Positions 1 through 5,550 of a stretch of DNA of 5,556 bases are shown one piece after another. This DNA is from Deltaproteobacteria bacterium (GTDB lineage Bacteria > Desulfobacterota > DSM-4660 > Desulfatiglandales > HGW-15), in the NCBI GenBank assembly GCA_016932235.1, contig JAFGDF010000039.1:1-5556 (forward strand), read 5' to 3'. The notes under the pieces are model-generated. The model was not told where the DNA came from and searched no databases. It was given only the letters and a program-made list of their open reading frames with translations. Position numbers and translations under genes: made by a program. How positions within the stretch are numbered: the stretch's first letter is position 1; the number at the start of each line of letters is the position of its first letter.

Positions 1-1
1 T

Positions 2-1303
2 TCTGCCTATTATGCGGCTGAAGGTCTAAATAAATCCGGTCGAAGGATCGCCATGGTTGATGAACGGCCCTATGGCGGGACCTGCTCTTTGCGCGGATGC
101 CAGCCCAAGAAGTATCTTGTGAGCAACGCTGAGGCAATAGCAATGGCGAGTCACCTTGTCGGCAGGGGGATAGTATCCAGGCCGAAAACAGACTGGAGGG
201 CCCTTCAGGCGCTAAAGAATGAATTTCTTGATGGTCGATCCGAGGCCGATTTGAGGGACTGGAAGGAGGCTGGCGTCAGGACCTTTCACGGTCGAGCTGT
301 TATGACCGGTGAGGATGAGGTTACTATCGGACACGATCGGCTGAGGGCCCGGCACATTGTTTTAGCGACCGGGGCCAAGCCCCGCCGCTCTGAAATTCCC
401 GGCAGCAGGCACATCCACGACAGCGAGTATTTCCTGAATATGCCTGATATCCCGAATCGTATCCTATTCATTGGTGGTGGTTATATTTCCTTTGAATTCG
501 CTCATGTTGCGATTCATGCTGGTGCAGAAAGTGTCACTATTCTGCATTGGTCTTCCCAGCCATTGAAGGCCTTCGATCATGACATCGTAAAGATTATCCT
601 TAAAGCCAGCGAAGCAGAGGGAATAAAGATCGTACTTAATGAATCGCCCAGATCGGTTGAATCCACGGAAAAAGGTTTGATCATTCAAGGTTCCGAGGGT
701 GTTTTTTACGAAGCAGATCTCATTATCGAGGCCACCGGGAGGGTTCCCAATCTGAGTGTTTTAGAAGGTGGCTACAGTAATGTCGAGAGTTCCTCTCGCG
801 GTGTCATGGTGAATGAATTTCTCCAAAGTGTTTCCAATCCGGGGGTATATGCCGTGGGCGACTGTGCCGCGACCAGGTACATGCTGGCCCCTGTGGCCGA
901 TGAAGAAGGGAAGACAGCTGCTCTCAATATCCTTGAAGGCAATATCAAAACGATCGATTATTCTGTGGTGCCAAGCGTGGTCTTTACTATACCCAGTATC
1001 GGGGCGGTCGGCTTGACAGAAGAGCAGGCAAAACAGCAGGGTCTTGATTTTCGTGTGAACCAGGGGATGACGACACACTGGTCATCCTCTAAACGTATCG
1101 GAGAAGAACAGGGAATCTATAAGATTCTTATCGACAGGCGAACAAACGAAATCCTTGGCGCACATATTGCCCGGCATAATGCCTGCGAAGCCATCAACGT
1201 GTTGGCTCTTGCAATGAAATACAAGATCAGGGCTTCCGATCTGTCGGAATTCATGTGGGCATACCCGACCATTATGTCCGATCTGAAATACATGGTGAAG
1301 TAA
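2..1303 (+). CDS. Class I pyridine nucleotide-disulfide oxidoreductase (glutathione/mercuric reductase-like), 5' partial
   Basis: Flavoprotein of the glutathione reductase/dihydrolipoamide dehydrogenase superfamily, which passes electrons from NAD(P)H through FAD to a redox-active cysteine pair; the substrate is unknown. The frame is open to the left edge and residues before the first ATG (base 53) read like the family's first Rossmann fold (AYYAAEG, then IAMVDERPYGGTC). The true start is therefore outside the window, with roughly 15-25 residues and the first GxGxxG missing. Numbering from the ATG at 53: redox motif C11-SLRG-C16 followed by PKK; ATG motif of the FAD domain at 105-107; second, NAD(P)-binding Rossmann motif IGGGYISFEFA at 140-150; FAD-contacting VGD at 268-270; dimerisation domain from about 305. 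Two oddities. The usual C-terminal HPTxxE is YPTIMS (404-409), so the His-Glu acid-base pair is absent. The position expected to hold an Arg contacting NADPH is Trp166. The family is certain; the reaction is not. Confidence 0.93.
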   Translation, partial: SAYYAAEGLNKSGRRIAMVDERPYGGTCSLRGCQPKKYLVSNAEAIAMASHLVGRGIVSRPKTDWRALQALKNEFLDGRSEADLRDWKEAGVRTFHGRAVMTGEDEVTIGHDRLRARHIVLATGAKPRRSEIPGSRHIHDSEYFLNMPDIPNRILFIGGGYISFEFAHVAIHAGAESVTILHWSSQPLKAFDHDIVKIILKASEAEGIKIVLNESPRSVESTEKGLIIQGSEGVFYEADLIIEATGRVPNLSVLEGGYSNVESSSRGVMVNEFLQSVSNPGVYAVGDCAATRYMLAPVADEEGKTAALNILEGNIKTIDYSVVPSVVFTIPSIGAVGLTEEQAKQQGLDFRVNQGMTTHWSSSKRIGEEQGIYKILIDRRTNEILGAHIARHNACEAINVLALAMKYKIRASDLSEFMWAYPTIMSDLKYMVK

Positions 1304-1315
1304 GAGAAAGTGATA

Positions 1316-1342
1316 GGGAAAAGCAACAGGTCACCTTTTCCC
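1316..1342. terminator. Hairpin between convergent genes, possible bidirectional terminator
   Basis: GGGAAAAG (1316-1323) pairs perfectly with CTTTTCCC (1335-1342) around an 11-base loop. It begins 12 bases after the reductase stop codon. On the plus strand it is followed by a pyrimidine/T-rich tract (about 1343-1361), as expected of an intrinsic terminator for the reductase gene. Its right arm overlaps the last codons of the convergent LRAT gene. On the minus strand the downstream tract is less T-rich, so termination in that direction is weaker. The stem is AT-rich in its middle, which keeps confidence moderate. Confidence 0.5.
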
Positions 1343-1759
1343 CCTTTTCTTTATCTTTATTTGAATTATCGTGCCGGTGACAGCCAGGGTGATTCCAACC
1401 ATACTTTTTATAATATTGCGCACCTGCCTGCTCTCTTTCTTGCCGGTGGCACAGTAAGTTGCAAAATGTTCGCAGTTATTGAAGGTGAGCGAATATCCCC
1501 TGACAGAGAGATGTTTTTTTGCAAGAGAAATGGTTTCGGACGGCGGCAGCCGTTGTTTGTAATCACGCCTTCTGAGCCTGCCGTCTTTAAGAAAATTTTC
1601 CATGTCTGTTTCGGTAATAGTGGGGGCCTTTTTCTCTTTCTCCTCACCGGCATAGTGAATAACTGTTCCATCTCCGGTGTATATTCCATGATGAGAATAG
1701 AGAAGACGCCTTACATAGATATGATCACCGGGATTCAGGTTTTCTTCCAATAAATTCAT
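1331..1759 (-). CDS. LRAT domain-containing protein with C-terminal membrane anchor
   Basis: Member of the LRAT group of the NlpC/P60 papain-like superfamily. Characterised eukaryotic relatives are acyltransferases or phospholipases that form a thioester on the catalytic Cys; the bacterial role is unknown. With Met at 1759 as residue 1 (142 aa), the landmarks are: GDHIYV at 11-16; first catalytic His23 in HHGIYTGDG; second His35 in VIHY; nucleophile Cys96 in the NNCEHF motif. A hydrophobic helix (about 118-134, SMVGITLAVTGTIIQI) and a very basic tail (KIKKRGKR) end the protein, suggesting a C-terminal membrane anchor as in the PLAAT/HRASLS enzymes. The frame continues to an earlier ATG at 1834 (167 aa). 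I prefer 1759: the 25 extra residues are polar and precede the domain, no Shine-Dalgarno sequence precedes 1834, a -10-like TATGAT sits directly in front of it, and a modest GGA lies 7 bases before 1759. It converges on the reductase gene. Confidence 0.85.
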   Translation of the reverse strand: MNLLEENLNPGDHIYVRRLLYSHHGIYTGDGTVIHYAGEEKEKKAPTITETDMENFLKDGRLRRRDYKQRLPPSETISLAKKHLSVRGYSLTFNNCEHFATYCATGKKESRQVRNIIKSMVGITLAVTGTIIQIKIKKRGKR

Positions 1760-1897
1760 AGTATTTTCCAATGACAGAGAGGTTTGACCTTTTTGCCGCT
1801 CTTTAGAGATTTGATTAGGATGCCAGTTTCTCATATTATCATAAAATGAAAGATTTGTAACCGTGGTTAGAGTTTTTAGTAGGATGGGGACCGTTAT

Positions 1898-2107
1898 TTA
1901 GGGATTGGAATAGATGGTTCTAACAAAATCTTTCCCGATCAACCTCCAAAGAATAAATTCAATCGAGGGCTTTTCATCTAAGGATAAAGGAAAGTATTTG
2001 TTCATTATTTTCAGCGGCCAATAGTTATGTAACCAAGAAGATATTCCGAACCTGCCTTTCGAAAAGCATCTTACAGCCTCGCCTGCTTTGAACGTGACGA
2101 GATCCAT
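1898..2107 (-). CDS. Hypothetical 69-residue ORF overlapping the membrane-protein gene
   Basis: Not recognised. The ORF starts with ATG inside the last 37 bases of the upstream membrane-protein gene and runs in a different frame to TAA. The product is soluble-looking and rich in aromatics (FGISSWLHNYWPLKIMNKYF, then FILWRLIGKDFVRTIY), with no signal peptide or membrane helix. In its favour, most of it lies where no other gene is present, its composition resembles a real protein, and the overlap would allow translational coupling. Against it, no clear Shine-Dalgarno sequence precedes the ATG (GGCATAAAATG). It could be a genuine small gene, the remnant of a longer one, or chance. Confidence 0.35.
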   Translation of the reverse strand: MDLVTFKAGEAVRCFSKGRFGISSWLHNYWPLKIMNKYFPLSLDEKPSIEFILWRLIGKDFVRTIYSNP

Positions 2108-2445
2108 TTTATGCCAAGGGGAATGGCCATGACACCCGGGAGGACACAGAGTACCAGGCCGGCGACCATTCGCGCATAATCAGACAGAAACCAGAAGGCA
2201 ATCATATATAACAGGGGAAGGAAGGAGAGAAAACTTCCATAGTGAGCACCCACGGATATGAGCGCCGATGGAGAAAGCCCCACCAGCAGCCCAAGTCCTG
2301 CTCCCATGAATGGATGCGCCAGGGTTTTACCCACAAGCAGCCCTGTGATCCCGTAAATAATGAGCCACAGGATAAAAAAGATTCCGCCTCCTGAAACAAA
2401 GCCCCTTTCTCCCTTGAGACCCCCAAGCCATTTCATCTCTTCCAT
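2071..2445 (-). CDS. Small integral membrane protein of unknown function (four predicted helices)
   Basis: I do not recognise the family. The 124-residue product has a short charged N-terminus (MEEMKWLGGLKGERG) and then about four hydrophobic segments: 20-38 (FFILWLIIYGITGLLVG), 45-66 (glycine-rich, MGAGLGLLVGLSPSALISVG), 68-87 (LSFLPLLYMIAFWFL) and 91-111 (MVAGLVLCVLPGVMAIPLG). It ends in a basic tail (KWISSRSKQARL). The positive charges at both ends suggest N-in/C-in topology with an even number of helices. The ATG at 2445 is chosen because AAGGGA lies 7 bases upstream. An in-frame TTG at 2487 would give 138 residues but has no good ribosome binding site. The gene lies 57 bases downstream of rsgA on the same strand with no visible terminator between them, so co-transcription is likely. 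That proximity does not reveal a function. Confidence 0.7.
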   Translation of the reverse strand: MEEMKWLGGLKGERGFVSGGGIFFILWLIIYGITGLLVGKTLAHPFMGAGLGLLVGLSPSALISVGAHYGSFLSFLPLLYMIAFWFLSDYARMVAGLVLCVLPGVMAIPLGIKWISSRSKQARL

Positions 2446-2452
2446 GGCGAAA

Positions 2453-2458
2453 TCCCTT
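2453..2458 (-). promoter_or_regulatory. Ribosome binding site AAGGGA that sets the membrane-protein start
   Basis: On the minus strand AAGGGA is followed by 7 bases (TTTCGCC) and then the ATG at 2445. This favours that ATG over the upstream in-frame TTG at 2487, whose nearest purine-rich stretch (AGGAG) lies after it, not before it. Confidence 0.5.
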
Positions 2459-2502
2459 TTGACCCATAGATCTTCTAATCTCCTCAAGTGCGATATCCTA
2501 TT

Positions 2503-3558
2503 TTAGTCTTTCATTTGTTTTTTTGCCGATTTGATAAATCGCCCAAAGGCCTTGTCCTTTTTTCGTTTGTCCAGATAGGACATCTCGTAGTATTCTGACT
2601 CCTTTTTGAGCTTGATATAGTTTAAATATCGATCTTCAGATAATTCACCATCCTCGATTGCGGCCCGGACGGCACAGCCTGGTTCGTGTTCATGGCTGCA
2701 ATTCTTATATCGACAATTTGCGGAAAGAAAGGCAAATTCTTCGAAACCCATGCTGATTCCATCGCCGGCAGCAACAATACCTATCTCTCTCATGCCGGGC
2801 GTATCGATCAACATCGCGCCTTGGCTAAGAAGAATGAGCTGCCTGCGGGAAGTCGTATGGGTGCCTTCTCCGGTACTGCTGACGGCTTTTGTGTTAAAGG
2901 TTTCCCGGCCTAAAAGGCGGTTAATGATAGTCGTCTTCCCTACACCGGATGAACCAATCAGACAGTATGTCTTTCCCGGGCACAGGGTCTGTTGAAATTC
3001 GTTAAAACCGATACCGGTGATGTTGCTGAGGGCAATCACTTTTGCCTTGGTTACAGATCTTATGATCGCAATCTTCTGATCCAATTCATCACGGGAGATT
3101 AAATCCGTTTTTGTGAGTATGACAATCGGTTCCACATGTCCGTCGGCTGCCATTACGAGATATCGATCCAAACGGCGTGGATTAAAGTCAAAATGGCAGG
3201 ATTGAACAATATAAGCTGTATCTATGTTGGATGCAATCACCTGGTAGTCGACGTTTTCACCCGCGGTCTTACGTCGCAGGAAGGTCTTTCGCGGAAACAC
3301 CAGGTGGATAATAGCTGCCGTGTCATTGTTGTAATAGTTTGCAGTCACCCAATCTCCGACGCATGGCAGATCGAAGGCGCTTTCAATCTGATAAGAAAGT
3401 CTCCCTGTCAGCTCAGCCGGAACTTCTAAGGATTCGTTCTTGATAAGATATGAGCCTCGGTCAACTGCGGATATGCGGGCAAAGCTGCAACCATTCTGTC
3501 GGAACTCAGTGGAATGAGCTTCAAACCACTGGTCAAATCCAAGATCTATTAATTTCAT
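2503..3558 (-). CDS. rsgA: Ribosome small subunit-dependent GTPase A (RsgA/YjeQ)
   Basis: Late-acting 30S ribosomal subunit assembly GTPase, active in the cytoplasm. At 351 residues it matches the family's usual length. An N-terminal OB-fold region (about 20-95, including the VGDWV motif at 67-71) is followed by a circularly permuted GTPase domain, the family hallmark, with motifs in the order G4-G5-G1-G2-G3: TKTD at 149-152, the G5-like ALSNITG at 176-182, the P-loop GSSGVGKTT at 202-210, the G2-type THTT at 233-236 and DTPGMRE at 252-258. A C-terminal zinc site is formed by Cys282, Cys287, His289 and Cys295, followed by the characteristic GCAVRAAIEDGELSEDRY segment and a lysine-rich tail. 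All key residues are present, so the protein should be functional. The ATG start fits the family N-terminus (MKLIDLGFDQWF), although no clear Shine-Dalgarno sequence precedes it. It is probably the first gene of the minus-strand group, followed 57 bases on by a membrane-protein gene. Confidence 0.97.
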   Translation of the reverse strand: MKLIDLGFDQWFEAHSTEFRQNGCSFARISAVDRGSYLIKNESLEVPAELTGRLSYQIESAFDLPCVGDWVTANYYNNDTAAIIHLVFPRKTFLRRKTAGENVDYQVIASNIDTAYIVQSCHFDFNPRRLDRYLVMAADGHVEPIVILTKTDLISRDELDQKIAIIRSVTKAKVIALSNITGIGFNEFQQTLCPGKTYCLIGSSGVGKTTIINRLLGRETFNTKAVSSTGEGTHTTSRRQLILLSQGAMLIDTPGMREIGIVAAGDGISMGFEEFAFLSANCRYKNCSHEHEPGCAVRAAIEDGELSEDRYLNYIKLKKESEYYEMSYLDKRKKDKAFGRFIKSAKKQMKD

Positions 3559-3732
3559 ATAGTCGTGTCACTGAATAATTTTTATATGGGTTATGTATTG
3601 CAAAAACAGGAAAAACTCAAAGTTATTATATGATATGAAATTGTTTTTTGGAATGGCAACAGAATAATTTTGTAAAACTCGTACCTTTTCTGAATAAAAT
3701 GCTATCATTGGTGCCAGGTTTCCACTACCGGT

Positions 3733-3759
3733 CCGGGAATTCGAGACACCGAATACCGG
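3733..3759. repeat. Imperfect hairpin in the intergenic region
   Basis: CCGGGAATTCG (3733-3743) faces CGAATACCGG (3750-3759) across a 6-base loop. A 5-bp inner stem and a 4-bp outer stem are separated by a small 2x1 internal loop. It lies more than 150 bases upstream of rsgA and more than 300 upstream of the permease, so it is not an obvious leader element. The surrounding AATTCGAGACACC resembles sequence I remember flanking small transposase genes in Deltaproteobacteria, but that is memory only. Confidence 0.3.
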
Positions 3760-3851
3760 GGTTGAATTTATATTGATTCCCTAACCCCTCTGACCTATAA
3801 TTTATGGCCTTAACAGTGAGCCTTTATTGCGCGAAATCCCCTTGTTGGGAT

Positions 3852-3956
3852 AATCGAAATCGAAATCGCAATCCAAAAAAATAAAATGAAACCTGGACAA
3901 GAAAAGCTTTATGTCCGCCGCCTTTCGATAGCGATTTCGATTTTGATTTCGATTTT
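3852..3956. repeat. Inverted pair of CGATTT hexamer arrays
   Basis: The left arm (3852-3873) is AATCGAAATCGAAATCGCAA followed by TC. The right arm (3927-3956) carries GCGATTTCGATTTTGATTTC and a further CGATTTT. The arms are reverse complements, with a perfect 13-bp core (3857-3869 with 3931-3943) and about 20 of 22 bases matching when extended. A spacer of about 53 bases separates them. The arms are themselves short tandem repeats of the hexamer CGATTT. Such arrays recur between genes in several deltaproteobacterial genomes as far as I recall; here they could form a long stem or be the ends of a small non-autonomous element. Confidence 0.75.
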
Positions 3957-4105
3957 GAAGGAGCTGAATCGCAAAAAGAGGATGAGCCGGCCGTTCATTC
4001 TTCGCGTGAGTGATCCTCGACGATTATCTCCCATCAAAGAACAGAAAACATGGGATTTTGCAACATTTAGTTTTTAATCAATAACAGGAATGTTCAGGAG
4101 ACATA

Positions 4106-5242
4106 ATGTTTAAAGAACTCGAACTTGGACCGAGACAACAAACGACCGTTGCCGCCGCCATGACGCTGGGGGCGGCGCTGGTGCTTGTACTGGTTTTCAG
4201 CGCTATTGTGTGGGGGCTTGCTCACTTTGTCGGTGTTTTCCAGAATGTATTACTGCCGCCGGTTGTGGCCGGAATTCTGACCATGCTTTTTCGGCCCTAT
4301 TATGACTTGCTGCTCAGGATATGTCATGGGTCCAGGGCCGCGGCCCTGGTCCTGTTCTTCCTTTCCGCGCTCATCCCCCTGGGAATCTTTACGTGGTTAG
4401 CAGGCGTCTTTGCCGCCACTCAACTGATAAGGTTCTTCGATGAATTGCCTCCCATGATCAATTCCATGATTGAGGCCGTCAGATCCCATTGGCCACAGGC
4501 CTCAGCCCTGCTGGAGAAGTACGGCCTGATGTCAGGGGTGGGAGACCTGCTGGAGAATCCAGGGGAAATGGCGGTCAGGGCGCTCCGGGCTTCCGGGGCG
4601 CGGATTTCCCAATCCATTTTCCAGATGTTTCAATCCGCGGCGGGCCTGTTCGCCTGGGCCGTCCTGCCCGTCTATCTTGTCTTTTTTCTCATGGCAAAGC
4701 CCTTTGAAACAAGGCAGATCGGCGAATTCCTGCCCTTTTTAAAGAAGGAAACCAGGGAAGATGTCATCTACCTGCTTGATCAGTTTACCACTATCCTCCT
4801 GACGTTTTTCCGCGGACAGATCATCATCGCCCTTGCACAGGGTGTACTGTTTGCGATCGGTTTTGCCCTGGCAGGACTGCCCTACGGTATTATCATCGGT
4901 ATGTCCCAGGGGCTGCTTAACATTATCCCCTACCTGGGGAGTATAGCGGGTCTCGGCGTTGCTTTGCCGCTTGCCTATTTCAGCGATGAAGGGAGCGTTA
5001 TAAAGTTAGCGCTGGTGCTGGTCGTGTTCGTCGTGGTTCAGGTAATCGAAGGCTATCTCCTCACCCCGAGGATTATGGGCGACCGTACGGGTCTGCATCC
5101 CGCCCTGATCATTTTCGCTGTCTTTTTCTGGGGCGTCGCACTTGGCGGCATCCTGGGCATGATGCTTGCTATTCCTTTGACTGCCTTTGCAGTGGTTTTC
5201 TGGAGGCTGCTGAAGAAGAAGTATATTACGGAAGTGATTTAG
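4106..5242 (+). CDS. AI-2E family (PerM/YdgG/UPF0118) membrane permease
   Basis: Inner-membrane protein of the AI-2 exporter (AI-2E) family. Some members export autoinducer-2 (TqsA) and others are Na+/H+ antiporters or unassigned permeases, so the substrate cannot be named. The length, 378 residues, is close to the family norm. Hydrophobic segments lie near 16-40, 43-61, 78-106, 170-196, 232-256, 258-291, 297-318 and 330-366, with a more polar, amphipathic stretch (about 110-165) between the third and fourth, as in relatives. Family signatures: FRGQ at 235-238, NIIPYLGSIAGL at 272-283, and the C-terminal QVIEGYLLTPRIMG, GLHP and WGVALGGILGMMLAIPL run (312-358). The ATG is supported by AGGAG at 4096-4100, five bases upstream. 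It stands alone: rsgA is divergent and no gene follows in the window. No clear intrinsic terminator was found directly after the stop. Confidence 0.95.
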   Translation: MFKELELGPRQQTTVAAAMTLGAALVLVLVFSAIVWGLAHFVGVFQNVLLPPVVAGILTMLFRPYYDLLLRICHGSRAAALVLFFLSALIPLGIFTWLAGVFAATQLIRFFDELPPMINSMIEAVRSHWPQASALLEKYGLMSGVGDLLENPGEMAVRALRASGARISQSIFQMFQSAAGLFAWAVLPVYLVFFLMAKPFETRQIGEFLPFLKKETREDVIYLLDQFTTILLTFFRGQIIIALAQGVLFAIGFALAGLPYGIIIGMSQGLLNIIPYLGSIAGLGVALPLAYFSDEGSVIKLALVLVVFVVVQVIEGYLLTPRIMGDRTGLHPALIIFAVFFWGVALGGILGMMLAIPLTAFAVVFWRLLKKKYITEVI

Positions 5243-5326
5243 AAAACATGCGTGCACGGAAAGGGCGGGGCATGGAGTCGATAAACACACAGACGGATCA
5301 GACGATAAGTTGACGAAGAATTTAAT

Positions 5327-5360
5327 ATGAACCGCCAGGACGCGAAGGTCGCAAGGAGAT
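5327..5360 (+). repeat. AACCGCC-AGGACGC-AAGG type dispersed repeat fragment
   Basis: ATGAACCGCCAGGACGCGAA followed by GGTCGCAAGGAGATAA would encode only eleven residues (MNRQDAKVARR) before a stop. The sequence resembles the widespread AACCGCCAAGACGCCAAG repeat that I remember near small four-helix-bundle or GxxExxY protein genes in Deltaproteobacteria, Planctomycetes and relatives. The assignment is from memory and the segment may be only a remnant. Confidence 0.4.
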
Positions 5361-5366
5361 AATAAT

Positions 5367-5397
5367 TTTTCATTTGCAGGGAAACTGCAAATGAAAA
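5367..5397. repeat. Perfect 13-bp stem-loop with GGAAA loop
   Basis: TTTTCATTTGCAG (5367-5379) and CTGCAAATGAAAA (5385-5397) are exact reverse complements around a 5-base loop (GGAAA). The stem is long and uninterrupted but is not followed by a T-run on the plus strand. It may still contribute to termination, act as an mRNA 3' stabiliser, or belong to a repeat element. It lies about 125 bases past the permease stop. Confidence 0.65.
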
Positions 5398-5403
5398 TAC
5401 TCA

Positions 5404-5420
5404 TCCTGCCTTGGGCAGGA
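5404..5420. repeat. 7-bp GC-rich stem-loop
   Basis: TCCTGCC (5404-5410) pairs with GGCAGGA (5414-5420) around TTG. It lies 6 bases after the preceding 13-bp stem-loop, so the two form a tandem pair. Downstream on the plus strand is A-rich (GAAAAGACAATA), so this is not a standard plus-strand terminator. On the minus strand only a weak T-rich tract follows. Confidence 0.5.
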
Positions 5421-5514
5421 GAAAAGACAATATTAATAAAATACCTGCATTGTGATATAACTTGCGTCCAGACCACGAACCGGCGAATTATTAAATGCCC
5501 GAAGGGCTGAGTTC

Positions 5515-5550
5515 TTTATTGATTCTGGTCCTTCTTTCAGAATCAATAAA
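5515..5550. repeat. Perfect 13-bp stem-loop at the right edge
   Basis: TTTATTGATTCTG (5515-5527) and CAGAATCAATAAA (5538-5550) are exact reverse complements with a 10-base loop (GTCCTTCTTT). The stem is AT-rich. A small GCCC-GAA-GGGC hairpin (5497-5507) sits just before it. The window ends 6 bases later, so it cannot be told whether this is a terminator for something beyond the edge, the end of an inverted-repeat element, or a regulatory structure. Confidence 0.6.

Larger units (their letters stand above)
3559..4105. other. 547-base non-coding gap between divergent rsgA and the AI-2E permease gene
   Basis: I see no convincing gene or tRNA here. The rsgA-proximal third is AT-rich and should hold the rsgA promoter; a TATAAA (minus strand, about 3583-3588) is a possible -10 but has no good -35 partner. 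The middle holds an imperfect hairpin and the far side an inverted pair of CGATTT repeat arrays, both listed separately. The last 80 bases are AT-rich and lead to a strong AGGAG before the permease start; no clear sigma-70 promoter could be picked out. Confidence 0.6.

Noticed and set aside
53..1303. ATG at 53 as the true start of the reductase
   Set aside because: The frame is open to the window edge, and the upstream codons encode the end of the first FAD-binding Rossmann motif, so the gene begins outside the window.
1310..1753. 147-residue plus-strand ORF opposite the LRAT gene
   Set aside because: It lies antisense to a gene whose catalytic motifs are clear and has no motif of its own.
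2071..2487. TTG at 2487 as the start of the membrane protein
   Set aside because: The ATG at 2445 has a properly placed AAGGGA, while the TTG has no preceding Shine-Dalgarno sequence; the longer form remains possible.
3731..3800. tRNA or T-arm-like sequence around GGGAATTCGAGAC
   Set aside because: No acceptor stem, D-arm or anticodon arm could be folded around it; only a simple imperfect hairpin is present.
3852..3956. CRISPR-like array
   Set aside because: The repeated unit is a hexamer in direct tandem within each arm, without spacers of regular length, and the two arms are inverted relative to each other.
3886..4077. 63-residue plus-strand ORF in the rsgA-permease gap
   Set aside because: It has no ribosome binding site, its LSIAISILISILKE segment is just the translated CGATTT repeat, and the rest shows no recognisable protein character.
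5006..5476. 156-residue minus-strand ORF at the right end
   Set aside because: Half of it is antisense to the permease's conserved C-terminus and the rest runs through hairpins and repeats; it has no domain and a low-quality composition.
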